Position numbers and translations under genes: made by a program
Notes under the pieces: model-generated
Database searches by the model: none
The model's input: only the letters and a program-made list of their open reading frames with translations
What the model was told of the DNA's origin: nothing
Shown: positions 1-15,142 of the stretch, one piece after another
Position numbering within the stretch: position 1 is the stretch's first letter
Layout: the number at the start of each line of letters is the position of its first letter
Source: Tetranychus cinnabarinus
Taxonomy: Eukaryota; Arthropoda; Arachnida; Trombidiformes; Tetranychidae
DNA length: 64,000 bases
Direction of reading: 5' to 3'
NCBI GenBank assembly: GCA_022266195.1
Contig: WHVY01000001.1
Location: 7,192,001-7,256,000 of the forward strand

Positions 1-1493
1 ATTTCAAATGCCCATTTTTAAGTTATCAGTATTGACCTTTACTGTAAAGTTGTATAATAAACGGATGTTAAAATAACAGTTTTAACATTAAAAGTAAAAT
101 GTAAAACCGAAAAAGCTTGCCTTAAACATTGAAACTGCAATTGAATTGTTTCCATTTCGTAAGAGAAATGTTTTAAGGTAAAACAATATTGAATAACACA
201 ATAACAGTTTTGGTAAAATATTTAATGCATTGTAAGGGAAATTCAATGAGCACATGCTAAGTCCATGTTTATCTGATTGACTCGAGGTGCTTTACTTATT
301 TAGCAACATTTGTTCATATATCGGGCAGCTCAAGTCAGAGTTTCACTACTGAAAAAGAAGCATTGAAAATGCAAAAATGAAAATTTGTTCGATTCGCTGT
401 GTAAAGCAACATGAAATGAGTTATTTAGTGTGAATGATTCCTCTTACACAACAGGTTGGCTTGAGCATCATATAATATATGTAATAAGTTGTTGATGTGT
501 AATAATGACTGATTGATCAATGCAAATTAACAAACGAGATGAGAATCATTTCAATTTCGCTTTGTTCGCTCAACCATTTGCTAAACTTTGATTGCAATTT
601 GAAATGAGTCCCGTGGTAGTTGATCTACTAAACATGCTACTAAATGTGATCGTTTAATCGTTCTCAAACTGCAAAGTAGAGCAGTGAATGAAGCCCAATT
701 CTCATATTAGTTAACGCATTAGAAGCGAATTGAAAGATTGTCAAAAGAATTGGATTAGTTTTTAAACTGTAAGATCAATCTTCTGTAGATTTTGTGTATG
801 AAGTTTTCGTTGAGACGAGAAAGCTTCAGGATATGTTACACAAGTATATTGTTAGTTAAGCTTGGAATCATTTGGAGTTTAAAATGAGTTATTAACAGTT
901 TAATGGCTGTTAAAAGCTTCGATTGAGAAAGCTGATCAATTGTAAAATTGGATTGAAATTAAATCCAAAAGGATAGATTTTGATAAATTCCTTCTGATAG
1001 CTAATGCAATTTAACCAGAATCCAGTCAGATTCTGTACAATTATGCTTTTCCAGTTCAATTCTTAAAAGGGTTTATTAAAGCATTTGTAACTATTTTGTC
1101 CATTCAGTCGACTAATGGATTTGCATTTATTCATGGTTAAAATAAGATTGACCAACAATAGGATGCAATTGTTATTTGTCTAATTTGACCAGAAGTTTTC
1201 ACCAGGAAGATGACAATTCTCAATATTAACGTGAACTGTCAACGTGACTATTGGCTGATCACATTTACAATTACAATTGTCCAACAACGAATTACTATGA
1301 GAAGTGGTTTACCAGATTTGTTGGTCACTTTTTACTCAAAAATCAAAATCATTTTTATTGTTCTTTTATCCTCTTCACCATCATCAAGTTTCCATTTATA
1401 ATTGGTGCAATTAATTTGCAATTTGAACAGCAACATCAACCTCTGTTCAACTTAAAACAATACAAACTGAAACGGTAAAGTAAAACAAACAAA
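1..1493. other. AT-rich upstream gap
   Basis: I see no supportable gene here. Two overlapping open frames of 63 and 75 codons (1210-1478) have no recognisable similarity and look like chance in AT-rich DNA. The region should hold the promoter and 5' leader of the guanylate cyclase gene that starts at 1494. Confidence 0.5.
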
Positions 1494-4400
1494 ATGAATT
1501 GCATTCTCAACGTTTTCAACACAATTTTACTCTCAATTTTAACACCAACACTAACCAAGACAACAGTTAAACCATTGATTAATTGCAACCATTTAACACT
1601 GAACAATATTTTCACTTCATCAATGAAACAGTCAACTCATAATGGGATCTGGAGTGAAAATGTCGACTTTGATTCCAATTTTATTTCCAACTTTTGGATT
1701 GATCAAAGAAAATCGGATTTACCAAGACTGCAATCAACTTATTCTTATAGCAATTGGGAAACCAGAGCAACAGGTAAATGTCCAATTGATTCAATCGACA
1801 ACTCATCAGACTGTTTATATGCTAATTGCACAAGTTCAACTGTTTGTCCCTTTCGCGATTCTCATCAAATGAATGCAAATGCGAAATTGGACAGTTCTAT
1901 GGACTATTCAGTTGTTTCATCTCTCATTGGCCAATTAATAGTGTTGCCATTGATTGATTTGGACTACAAAACGTCGCTCATTTACAATGCAAGTGAATCG
2001 TCAATCATTCATTCGTTACTAGCTAAAGTTGAATTCAAACAGTTTTTAAGAACTTTCTTAAAACTTGAAAACATTGATGGAAAGGTTGACAATCAAAGCC
2101 AACAGATAATCAAATTGATCAATGGAGCCTTCAAAATTGGACAATTTAAAGGTAAGCATCAAATTTAAGCATCAAAATTCAAGCATTTTAGTTTTATTAG
2201 TTTCTAACCTTAGCGTTACTGTTTTGTTAACCTGAGAATCAATTTCAACAATGAAAACCAAAGCAGAGCTTCTTCCAAATTTTCTGTTTTTGTTTCTTAG
2301 AGCTACATTTCGAGCTATTTGAGTAGGATTGCTGTCTAGCAAAGTTCAACAATAATTTTGCTAATTACATTAAATTTTCTGGAATAAACTCTAATCACTA
2401 CTTTTAAACATAATCTGTCTGCAATTAAGTGGCTCTTAATTCGATTATTGACCTCTTTTTTCAATTAATTTGTACTTTACAGCTCTTTTACTCTCAACAA
2501 ACACTAAATGGTCAACACATTACACTTGGAGCTCAATTGTTACATCTAAAATTAGCCTTAATCAAGTTAAACTGAACACGCAAAATCTAATTAGAAACAT
2601 GTTCACAGTTTTAATTGTAACAAATGAAACCTCCAAATTGATATTTTGCTCCAGTTCAAACTCAAGTAAGTGTTCAAACATTTATTCAACGGCTTTGGTA
2701 TAAACAATAGGAAATGATGAATGCTCAGGGCAAAACATAAGTTGGAGTTAACAGATTATTAAATTTGCAAAACAAAATTTTAATAAACTAAAAATTTTTA
2801 TTCGTTGTTAAAGTTATTCCTATTGCAAAACTGCAACTAAAAATAACCCATCAACTCCCAGTGTTTTACCAATAAACCATCAAACTAATAATGGTATGAA
2901 ACTGTTAATTGTTCAAATTTTATTGTAAAATGAAGACCCGACTCGATTTGCTTTCGAAAGAAACGTTCAGAGACTCTTATGTCATCAATTTTATGAAAAG
3001 TAATATTGAAACATTGAAAGTTGGATGGAAAAATGATGATTTAAGAAATCACATGCAATCAACTAATTGCATGATTAAACAATTTGCTCTGAATATTATT
3101 ACAAAATAATTGATTTTGAATTTTAATCTTTCTCTCTGAACTCTTTCAAGATCACAATCAACCTCTCGTTCATTCAATAACATCATATTCATCAACTGCA
3201 ATCATTTTAATAATGCTGTTAACTTTGGCTTTAATCAAGTTTACATTGAAAAGGTAAATAATATTTCATTGAAACATTTCAATTCATATTTTTCTCTTTC
3301 CTTTGTGTATATTTATTTTCATGATAATACCAACAGCTTTGCTCCAAAAAAGCATGAGAATTTCAATAACTACAGATATAATCATAAAATCACAATTGAA
3401 TCGATCAGTTCAATAACTATTCATCTTGTTTCGCTCTTTTCGTTTCTTTTTCGACAAATACGGACTTGATGCTCGCAAGAAACAAACTGAAGAACCTAAA
3501 GCCAGGTTCTTTGAGATCTGAATCTTGAACTTTCAAATCGACACTTTTCATTCAATTAAGCGATCGTTTACATTGAACCTTTCCTATTTGCATTCATTGA
3601 GCCCTGTTCTCTAGTCATTCTCTAGCAATTGTGACGATTCAAATTAAATTTGGATCGAGTAAAAGGTATTTCTGTACTTCTATTATTAATATTTAACAAT
3701 TTCTGAAAGGATGAGCTTCAAAAAATGAATGAAACAGATTCTAAGCGGTCTAGAAGTGCATTTAACTCTGAATTGACTTTCAATGTATTCGTGATTCCTT
3801 TTTGTCTCAAGTAAAAGTACGAAAGTCGAAAAAAGTTGTCTCTAGATTTAATAGTAAACCAAATTGATCAAATAAATTCCAACTCGTTAAATACTGAACT
3901 GATAAGAGTTGCTCAAGTTTTTAATAAAAATCGTTCCAACAGGTTTACATTGTTCACATTTCACCTGAAATGTGACTTTTTCATTTAGTTTATCCATTAA
4001 ATGGAATCATTGAACAGCCAATTGAATCGTTTATAAAAAGCATTTTAACCCAAACTCTAACCCAAAAATATTCACTCCAATTGCTCTTCAAATGAATAAA
4101 GTTTTCATTTTCCATCTCATTTGATTTCACCTCGCCAGCATTGAATAAAATTCAGTTCTCATGCAAATAATAAACCCTCAATGAATTGAACAACATTTAA
4201 ATAGCTACAAGGATTGAATATCAATTGATCCTTTTTAAACTCGATTAAAGAGCGATATCAATAATTTTTGTTATAACACAATTATAACCTGTGCGGAAGT
4301 ATTAGTCAAAGATTCGAGTTTATTAAACTGATTCACTTTTTCCATTTTCTTCACGAGCATATTGATAATCACAGGCTTTACCTTTCTAATTATCGGGAAC

Positions 4401-7400
4401 AAATTATTCGTTAATTAGTCTAAAAAGGTGCTTCAATAGGATTACATTGTTTCTCAAGAGATGTTCATAATATCATGATAATGGGATGATATTAATAATT
4501 TGTCAAGTTACTGTGCATTTCCGATTCAATAATATTGATAGCTTTGTGTCATTCCCAGTCATTTATATCAATTTCATTTGAAAAAATGATGAAAATAAAT
4601 ATTTAATAATTGCCAATTTATCATCATTTTTGAACCTCCCTGTGGTCCAATGATGATGTCAAATGATCTCGAGTAAATTGGAACACAAAAAGACATTATT
4701 TATGAAACAAATGAAACTTTATTGAAGTTAACAAGAAACTAATTGGTTAACATTTACAGAATTGATTTACCAAAGAAAAGGTTCAAACATTTAATCAAAC
4801 GCGATGATATATTCCTGGATGGAACTGGAATCACTTTTATCGATGTTAATCATTCAAACAACTTCATTGGAAATTTCAAGGTAAATTTATTTCTATTCTT
4901 ACATGTTAACGAATTGTTATTAACATGAGTTACATAATTGGTCAATACAAATGAACAGATTCCATGTTTATGCAAATTCAATTGTGAAATTGATGATTGA
5001 TTTAAAGGTTTAATTTGCTTCGAATAATGTATTCATTTTAAGGTGAAAGTTTTTCAGAACTTTTCATGTTTCTCTCGTTTTCTCTCATTTTTGTTGTTTA
5101 TTGTATTTTGATAAAAGATCCAGGAAAGATCTGAAACAATTGAAACATCTTTTTCTGTTGACATTGAATTATGGACAAAATCAATGTTTAGTTGATTAAA
5201 TCAGTAAAGGGAATTGAAAATGAAAAAACGTTAGTTTTCAATTTAATCTGCAAAATCGTTATCAAGTTAAGTAAACACAAAAAGTTTTCAATGATTAATG
5301 ATGAAACGGTAAACAGGGTAAATGGTAAATGTTCAAGATTAGATAATAGCTACTTGTACTAATAATATGCTTTTGATCAATGATAAAAGATTTCAATTTT
5401 TCAACTCCCAGACCTGAAACAGATAACAGAATGATGAATAAGATAAATGGAATGAGATGAATATTTTTTTCACTTCATGTCTAACAAAAGTTGATTCATC
5501 ATGAAACCCTTGAGATAATCATCTGATGGTAAAGATTAAAGTTTATTATTTTTAATAATAATCCGGAAACGATGAATCATTTCTTTTTTTCACTTCCATG
5601 GATAATGAATGTTGTGTGATAAAGTTTTAAAGTTGAGAAAAATTTATTTTCAAAATAATCAAAATGATGCATTTCGTTAAGAGAGGAATGAACTTGAATT
5701 TTGATTAACATGAGTTTCGATCGAAGTTTTCAGATTCTAAAACCTTCATGCTGATGGACTTTGAATGAACTTGAAAAGAGTTTCAAACATCTTTTTGGAG
5801 TGAAAATTTGGAAATCGCTCGATTTCGTTTCAACAGCGTTTCCAATTCAAATTCAACTTCATTCAGCCAGTTTGAGAATAGAGGAATAAATATTGAGAAA
5901 AATTCGTTTCCTTCGACTGAATGTTATCAAATTAAGATCACTTTTCTTTCTGCTTGATTTCTTGCGACTTTTGACTTCTTTTCGTCCTTGAAAACAAATC
6001 TTTCATTTCAAATTTCGGTTACAAAAAACAATTCTGGTTCGTCAAGTCCCAGTTGATTTTCATTCAGAACATAATCATGAGTTTCAAGTTTCCAAAAATA
6101 TTCGATTCTTTCAGGTTATGAAAAGTTCAATAGCTTTTCCCATCTCCATTTAGCTGTTTTGTAATTTTTATTTGATTTTGAATTTTTTATCAGGCCTTAT
6201 TACTTTCTTTATTATTGTCTTTTGAGTAAACTGTGCTTAGTTAACAGTGTTAGTTAACTATTAAGTTTACCAACTTTTAAACAGTTCCAGGTTATACAAT
6301 TTAGCCATTTGATTAAATACTGGTTACCTTCAAAATAAAAGTTTATTAGTTTTTACATAACCCAGTGGGTGATAACTGCTATTCATTTCAACTAATATTT
6401 TTGGTTAACACTGATAGTCAATCCACTCGGACTGCGCTCTCGTGCATCTAATAATGTACCACAACAATATAATAATATCATATTGTTGTGGTTGCATATC
6501 ACCTTGTTATTTAAGTATAAATACATCCATCCCTTGAAAAACATTTATTATAATGACACTTATAACTGCCGATAATTCAATACTATTAATAAATTAATAA
6601 CAATAAGATTAGAATAATTTTTTTACAGAATTTGTTCGCTTGGCAGATTCATAATTGTCTCTGAATTAGTCTCTAATATCTGTTGACCTCAAATTAAAGG
6701 ATATATTGATTTTAGTCTTGAGACTTTTTGGCCTTCCAAGTGTTTATTTTGGTCTCATATTTATGTTTATTTATTGAATATCTTTTGTTGTTTTTTCAGG
6801 GAGAAAAGGTTTATCTCAAGAGATTACCAGATAGATTGTTACCTTTAAAGAAGTCAACATGGAAGCTGTTTGGTCAAATGATTGACCTTCGTAATTATAA
6901 TTTGGTTGATTTTAAGGGTTTATTTGATAATCATCATATTGTCCATCATGATCAAGCCTTTTCTACTCTTTACCCACAAATTGGTTGTTTCACTGTTTGG
7001 GAATATTGTGCTCGAGGAAACCTCCAGAATATAATCAAATCAAAATGTATTGACTTTGACTGGTCATTTAAGTTGTCACTTTTATTTGACCTTTCCAATG
7101 TAAGTATCAAAAATGTTCATTTAGTCAACCTTTTCTAACACACAATCCCTCTTAACCTGTTGATTATTATTAACAAATGATCCTTAAGACAATTGATTGT
7201 TTCCTTTACTCGTTTACTGTCAAAAGGTAAAACATTTTGTCCTTTCATCCAATCCATAGACAGCTCAATCAACCAGAGTTAATCAAATCAAGAGTTGCTT
7301 ATATTGTTGAATATTTTTCTCAGCTTTATTTTTGTTAACCAAAACATTTCCAACTTTTTCCCGTTTGACCTGAAAATGACAAGTTCAATGAAAAAAAAGT

Positions 7401-10400
7401 TAAAGGGTTAAAGCTCTTATAAAGATAAGTCAAATTAACTGAAGAAACATGAAATAAATTGAGAAAGATAAATCTTGAAATTTTCAGAATAAAAATCAAA
7501 ATCAAATATTCCTATCCAATAACAGAAATGCAAACAATATTTTAAATCACAGAACTCAAGTTTTGATCGAAATTTTAGGTAAATTTGGAATAAAAATTCA
7601 AAAAATTGAATATATTGAAAGTTCTTGAAGAGAGCAAAAGATTATTTCATTTCAATTCATTTACTGCATCTTTCCATCTACATTTCTTAAGATTATTATT
7701 ATTTATGAAAAAATTACACTTCATGTTGACTATTCATGAAATTGAACTTTACATTTACTGAAAAAAAACAACTTTGAATATTTTCCTCATCAGTTTCTAA
7801 TAAGAAAAATTAACAATTCTTGATTCTCTTACAAAACCTTCTTGAATATCAACTAGACATGATATATTTTTCAGCTCATCTAACCTTGTGAGTGAGAAAA
7901 ATTTTAGTGAGAATCAAGTTAATCAGTCTGTTATTAGGTTAAACATTATCATCAAATTTCAATGTTAGTCAACAAATAAAGGTAATATAAACTTAAAGAG
8001 AGATTTTTGACAATGCAAAAAGTCGATGCATAATCAATTGTCAATCTTTTTCTTGTTGCTCGTAAAATAAGGAAGCAAATTAAGGAAGATGAAAGTGCAT
8101 TAAGTAACAGATTTACCTTGTTACCTTATTTTGATTGATTACATTTCACATTCAGATTGAGGTCAAGGTGATTAATGGAAGCGGCAAGTACAACAGTTGG
8201 ACACAATAAATGTAACAAATAAACAAATTTTCATCCCAATTGATTTACAGGGTCTTAAATATTTACACTCGTCCATTGGTAAACATGGTTGGTTAACCTC
8301 GGCTGATTGTGTTGTTGACAGTAACTGGCTGCTCAAGATAACCAATTTTGGTCTAATGACTTTATACCAAACCATTTCCAATGAAAATAATGAAAACGTT
8401 GATTGTTTTCAGCCAACTTCCTCTCATCTTTTATGGTCTTCACCTGAGGTGATTAAATGTTTTGTAAATAATAATATTAATGTTGATTGGAATAAGAATG
8501 AAAATAATAATAATAATACATTTACCTGTAACAAAAATGAAAGTTTAAAAAAGGTTAAACTAAATCCTTGTCGCTGGGGATCAAAAGAGTCTGACGTCTT
8601 CAGTTTATCCATCATTATGTCCGAGGTGATTAATCAATCATCACCTTACAATAGTCAAGATTCAAAGACTACAGATTCAATTATCCGCTCAATTGGTTCA
8701 GGTATTTATGTTAGGCCAACTGTTGATTCAACTGATGTACCAGATGATATAATTGATCTTATGGAACAATGTTGGTCTGATAATCCTGACCGACGTCCAT
8801 CCATTGATGATATCCATGAAAAATTTTCAGCTCACTCTGAAGGAAAGTAAGTAAAATTATTATGTAAATCTACTAAATAATGATTTGATTTATATAACGA
8901 TTAAGCTGATTTTTTCTTCAATCATTGATTGTATGTTAGAAATACTTACATCGAGATTACAAGCTCAATTCAATTCTTTGTCTCATCATTTACATTTGAT
9001 TTTTTCCTTGCATTGATTTACACTTTTTATAATTTTTTTGGCCTCATTGTTTGTTTCATATTACATTTTTGATTCAACGAGGAAATTCGTGTAAACATAA
9101 CAACCCACGTTTGATTATGAATACAACTCAATGTGTAATCATTTTATAAATGGAAAGGAATACAAAGGAAAAAGAAGCAAAATTAATTGAATTAATTTCT
9201 GAAGCTTTCAATATTAAGCAAACACGATTATTTACTCATCATGTAATCATGACATCGAATAGATTCGCCAATGAGTTAGTAGTAACCGAGTGAGTGGTTA
9301 AAGTGTAATTGGGCTGTGAATAAATACATCAAGAATTTACATCAGCAGAGCTTGCCTGGGTCATGACCCGATGTTATCCTTGACTTCAGCATCAACTATT
9401 GGTGTTTGAAATTGATCCATTCATCTATTGATATACCTTCTTTTAGGACAATTATTGATTCGATGGTCCACAAATTAGAAAAATACACAATCAATTTGGA
9501 AGCAATAGTGGCATCGAGAACCCTGAAATTAGAAGAAGAGATGAAAAAGACTGAATCTCTTCTGTATCGGATGCTTCCAGTGTAAGAATAATCATCTTGC
9601 AAATAAGTACTCACCAACAGAAATATTCATAACAATGACTCTTTGCTTGATTTTCAATTTTTTTCTGCCTTCTTGAATTATAACAGGCCCGTTGCTGATG
9701 CTCTTAAATTGGGTCAAACCATTGAACCGGATAAATTTGAAGAAGTAACAGTTTATTTCAGCGATATTGTTGGTTTTACAACAATTTCAGCCTACTCCAG
9801 GCCCATAGAGATTATTTCACTTCTCAATGATTTGTATACCTCTTTTGATCGGATCATTGATTCATACCAAGTTTACAAAGTTGAAACCATTGGAGATGCC
9901 TACATGGTTGTTAGTGGAGTCCCAGAGAGACGTTCAGACCATGCCGAGCAGATAGCTGATATGGCTCTAGATATACTTCACAGTTGTACACAGATAAAAA
10001 TTGCTCATTTACCTGGTGTTCCACTCAAGATAAGAATTGGTATAAATACAGGTAAAAGAAGAAAGAATAGAACCTAGAATGAAAAAAAAACAAGAACAAA
10101 AACATAAATAATTGAATAAGTCAACATTATAATCCAATTTTACTGTTATTAGCAATGAGATTTATTTGAACTTTTAACCTTAAACACAATGAGAGGAAAA
10201 AATTAGAGATACTTTAGAGTCTATACTTACGATGATTTAGTTGTGACAATTATTAGTCGCCAAGTTGGTTCTAGAAACATGGTAAATTTTACATATCCAA
10301 TTGAAACACATATTAGTAAAGCTACACCAAAGAGTAAAGAAGCCTAGTAGAGTTTCTCTTCTTTTTGAGCTACACGTTTTTTTACCGCCATCTCTCAATG

Positions 10401-13000
10401 ACTGGTTACTGGTTAAAGAAGCGAGATTAATTCCTCTCTTTTAATTAATCCTTTCTTTCGGAAGATGGCGACATAGAAAAAAATTGATCAGCTTTCTCAC
10501 CCCCACAACACTTAACCCTTTTTGGGAAACTGTTATTTAAACTAATTTGATTTAACATTTCAATCTAAATTTTTTCAAGGTAGATGTACAAAAGATTAAG
10601 TTATCTGTATTCGTTTGGATCGTTTTCAATCGTTTCTAATACAATCCTGCTAAACCAGTGATTAAGATGAATGCTGATTTCAGATTCAATGATTTTTCTA
10701 GTATTTGAATTGAACAAATTACATGTGAAATAGAAACAGTTGAATAGTAGAATAGATTGTTTAACTTTATGTTTGATTCGTCTATTGGCAGGTCCAGTTG
10801 TGGCTGGTGTTGTTGGTACAGCAATGCCTCGGTACTGTTTGTTTGGCAATACGGTTAACATTGCTTCCAGGATGGAGTCAACTGGTCGAGCTTATCGTAT
10901 ACAAATATCTAAGCGTACGATGAGACACTTGAGGACAACTGGTATTTACCATATCGAGTATCGTGGTGAGGTCGATTTGAAAGGAAGGGGCAAAAAGTCA
11001 ACTTATTGGCTAACAGGCAAGGATGGTTTCAATAAGTGTCTTCCTGAACCCGAAGATGATGAGTAAGTTTCATTTTGTTCACCAAAAGTCAACTCTCTAA
11101 CAAAAAATATCTAATATCTATCGTGATCTGTCAAAGCCATTCAAATATTATCAAGTTATCAACTATTCTTACATACTAAAACACATCTACTTGAAAAAAT
11201 TTGCTTACACTATGTTCAACTCAACGAGGGTTTAATTAATCCAAAGAGATTTATCATAAAGAAATCAAATTGGAATTTAAAAAGACACAAAGTATTAATA
11301 ATAAATAAGTAATAAGTAATAAATAGTATTGGTTCTTATTATATAATATAATAGGCAAAATTGATGAGTTTGGAAATGAATTTGGAAACTGATTTAAAAA
11401 TAAAACTTTGATTTTCCAATTTTAATTACATAAAAAAATTGTTTAATCAATCAACCTATTGAATAACATTACAAAAATTCAGCAAATTATACAATATCAT
11501 AACTTCATAATTTTCAATCGTTTCAACATTTAGCTTTTGACTTTTAACTATTTTGAATCATTAATATTATCAGGGAATTTGTTCTTTTATGAATTCTTTC
11601 AATTTCGGAATAGATTTAGATTTATTTTCTCAATTTTTTCGTTTAAATGGCAATCAATTAAATCTCATCATCACTTAATTTTCATCATTTAATTCCGAGT
11701 GGTTTGCTGATCACTCCATCTCAGCGATATCGATGAAGAGCAGATTCAACTAATAAAATCACAAACAAATGTTTTCAAATACATCCTCAGGATGAAGCTG
11801 CTTCTAAGGTAAACCTCTAACAGTCACAAACTGGTAAAAGGTGAAGCCGAAATACAAGAATGTTATTTTACATGAAATAGGGAAAATCAATTTATAAGTT
11901 TAAAAATTAACTATCGATGCTCATCGTAAAGGCAGTAAGGTGAAACTCACAATTGTTAGTCAACTTCATGGATAGTTAAATAATTGAAAGTGAATCAAGA
12001 ACTGTCTCATGCATTTGCTCAACTGTCTTCTTCATTCTTTTCGAGTCTCAAAATTTTCTTTTCTTGTTAGTAGCTTTTTATGGTAGTCGGGTCAACTAGT
12101 GTTTTACAAAAGGTTTTTATGATTTTTCAACAAAAATAAAGTGTCCCATTCAATGGTTCTGATGTCTTACTCATTCACTCTTACCGACTCAAACAAACGA
12201 GTTTTACTGTATGTAAAAGATTCAGTCGAAAGATTAAACAGAGGATTCACCTCAAGATATATACCAATATTAGGTCAGAATTGACTGAAATTTTGGTCAA
12301 TCAAAGTAAAAGCTGCCGTTATTAATATAACGTTTTAATTTTGACTCGTCAGAAAATCGATAGTGAAAAAATCGTCAAAGTGTTTTTGACCTCCGTTTCG
12401 GAGTAGATTTCTCTTTAATTGAATGAATTTTCCGAAAATTAAGATAGATAGAAGTTCATTAGGACGAGATCAGGTACATAGGGTTAACAATCAAGCAGTT
12501 AGACTCCGATGTTAACAGTTTAGAGTCGCTAGTCAAGTGTAAAGAAAAACTTGCTGCAAACATTTTTGGACGGTTTTTCTGTCTTTATCACAGCAATTAA
12601 AATACTGAAACTTTTTGAATATTGGCCTAATTTGATTGATCTTTTCTTTTGAAATGATTAATTAATGATATATATGCTGCAACCAAAAAGGTTACAATAT
12701 ACTTGACACCCGAATAGTTTAATACTGGGAGAAGATCACTCGAAATTAAGTTGGTTAATTACAAATCTTTCTAATTTTGTTTTTTTTGTTTCTTTCATCT
12801 TTATTTGCCTATTTAGTGGAGCTAATCATGGATTCAAAGATTGTGATATCATTGAAATTTTTGGTCCTAATAACAAGACGTCATCTGATGTGTCTCCTTC
12901 ATCGCCAACAGGGTCAGTGTCACCAATAGATGTTTTTGAGTTAAACTCTTTGACCAAGCAAAATTATTCAACTGGAAATGTCCTTCAAGTCCCTAAATAG
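1494..13000 (+). CDS. Receptor-type (membrane) guanylate cyclase, ten exons
   Basis: This predicted single-pass receptor makes cGMP from GTP. Exons by frame and splice sites are 1494-2151, 2483-2665, 3151-3253, 4760-4880, 6800-7099, 8251-8846, 9447-9581, 9687-10051, 10792-11062 and 12817-13000. All phases agree and give 971 residues. The start follows AAACAAA and opens with a hydrophobic signal-like segment. Residues 25-289 would be the ectodomain, 290-309 the membrane span (IILIMLLTLALI, then basic residues). Residues 345-650 are the kinase homology domain: IGNFKGEKVYLKRL, then LLKITNFGL with NFG in place of DFG, so probably a pseudokinase. Residues 654-698 are the dimerisation linker. Residues 719-890 are the cyclase domain, with metal aspartates D725 (FSDIVGF) and D769 (ETIGDAY), guanine-recognition E765 and C836, and N843/R847. 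The ectodomain is shorter than the roughly 450 residues usual in natriuretic-peptide-type receptors and I recognise no subfamily. The catalytic half is secure. Exons 1-3 rest on phase and hydrophobicity only. Confidence 0.85.
6458..6492. repeat. Perfect short hairpin in a cyclase intron
   Basis: A 13-base arm, accacaacaatat, is followed by a 9-base spacer and its exact reverse complement. It lies inside the 1.9-kb fourth intron of the guanylate cyclase gene. It could be the ends of a decayed palindromic element or chance in AT-rich DNA. Confidence 0.6.
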
Positions 13001-15142
13001 CTGTAATTACCCAATTGGGTCCATTAATTTGATATCCAAAGGATTTTGTACACTTTTTTGCCTTCTCTCAACTCAACATGGCCATTATTTTGTCAATCAA
13101 TCAACCATCCATTTAACAAATCAACTTGGTCTACATCTTCATCTACAATCATCACCAACCCAAAAATGGTTAACAAAGTTAATTATTCAACTATAAATCT
13201 AAATTTCAGCTTTTCCCCTTTCATCCAGTTTTATTGAAATTATGAACATCTACCTTCACCCAGACTGAATCTGTTCTCAATCACTTCAAAATGTTCATTG
13301 CCCTTAGTAATGAAATTGTTATGATGGACAAGGTTATCTTTTTAATTGAAAAGGAAAAGAAGCAAAAATTGAACCAAATTAGCCAACATTGAACATTAAC
13401 AACAAAAACAACAACACTATTTAACAACATTAACACAGTTGACGCATGATTAAATGTTATTGATGAGGATGATGATGGAAATGATGATAATGTGAAAATG
13501 TTAAATAATCTATGAGATGAAATTGAATAGCAAGAGGAATCCATTAAAATGGGATAAATTGAAAGGTGATTCGGTTATGATGGTTGACAGTTAACAACCT
13601 TTTAAGAGTCGATAAACGGCTTTTGATGTTATTGATACATCAAAATACAAATAAAAAGAAAGGACAAACGTTCAAACATTGAAAGGTAAATAAGAGGGCA
13701 TCGCCTTTATCATCCTCATCCTCATCACCATCACTATCACCATCAACCTTTACAACAAACGCTATCAATAAACTTATACATTTTCCATTTTATTTATTTG
13801 AATGTTGCTTCAAAATTTTGCTTTTTCTTCCTTTTTTTTATATTCTTATTTTGCTTCTCTTTTTATCCATCCTAAGGTAGTTTCAACTTTGCATTTTAAC
13901 TTGTTGAGAAGATAATATTAGCAGGAAAATGAAGGAGAGGAGGAATGATGATCCAAGCAGTAATGGTAATAGTAGTTTTAGTGGGGAGAACAATCTTATT
14001 ACTTGAAAGCGAAGTGATACTTGAAAATTGAAGAATACATGGAATGAAGGTTTCTGGCTTATCCAATGATCATCATGAAACATTTCATTTTATATTTTTC
14101 ATCTTCTCTTGTGATTTTGTTTTTGCCTTTGCCTTCTTTGTTATACGTCTTCTAAATGAGAGTAGAGAGAAACAAAAGGATCAGATGGAATTGTTGAAAA
14201 GGAGAAAATCAAATAATAATAGATCTACTGATATCCATGTTACAACTTCAGTCTGATTGTACAATTGAGGTAATAACTGGATATTAGTAAGAAGCAGTTG
14301 AAATGAGGAGTTAAAACAATCTCACCTTTTTACAAAGAAAAGGTTATCAACTTCTTGCATAAATCATTTATCGCTCAACCTGGATAATCAATTTTGACAA
14401 TGATGATACTGATGATGGAGATAAAATGATACCTTGGATGGAGCCAATTCACGTGATAATTTGATATTTATTTCGTTTTTGTTTCTCCAAAGATCCAGAA
14501 TTGAAAAGGAATTGGCTTGATGGCAAAATGACAGGTTCTGACGGCATTTTTATTTGAACATTTTCATCATCCTTTTCAGGCATTCCTATTGACTATTATT
14601 TGTGAAGAAAGCAGCGTTTTTATCGTCCTTTTATTTAGATGATGGAAGCATCATGATTAAAGTGATTTGGGAATGAAGAGACACGCACATTGAGATCCTG
14701 AAAAGTGAATAGGAAAAAAAGGAAAAGCTTTAACCAACATCAAGTTTTCATTTTGTACATCAAAAAGCTAAAGACTGTCAACGTTTTTGGTTACTTTTTC
14801 ATCATCCTCATCATCTTATTCATCTTATTCTCTCACTTTCTTTGCTCAACATTTTTTTTTGTTAACGGGTCTAATAAATATTTCACAAGTCTTTTTCATT
14901 TTGTATATCGAGTTTCGATTGCTAAAGCGATTCAAATGAATACATACATACTTACATTACTTACTTTGGTAGACAAAGGCGAAGGGATTGATGGAAGATG
15001 ATGATGATTGAAATGGGAGAGGAGGTGGTGATGGTGTTGTTGAATGTGGTGATTGTGTTCATCAGAATTAAATTAGTCGTGAACCAGAAATGAGGTTGTG
15101 AAAAAAAAGACATCCAATCTTTTAAGCTGCTAGTCTAATGCT
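13001..15142. other. Intergenic gap
   Basis: This is the 3' flank of the guanylate cyclase and the 5' flank of the nuclear receptor. It carries low-complexity GATGAT and CATCAT runs (for example 13690-13750) and short open frames with no recognisable domain. I could not support any gene. Confidence 0.5.

Noticed and set aside
2909..3109. 66-codon open frame within the second cyclase intron
   Set aside because: It does not fit the splice phase between exons 2 and 3, which join in frame without it, and it has no receptor similarity.
3269..3469. 66-codon open frame after cyclase exon 3
   Set aside because: It is a read-through of another frame across a good donor site at 3254. The exon 3 frame used here gives a membrane span that joins in phase to the next exon.
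14044..14256. 70-codon open frame with a hydrophobic middle
   Set aside because: The hydrophobic run is a T-rich tract and the surroundings have no exon-like features.
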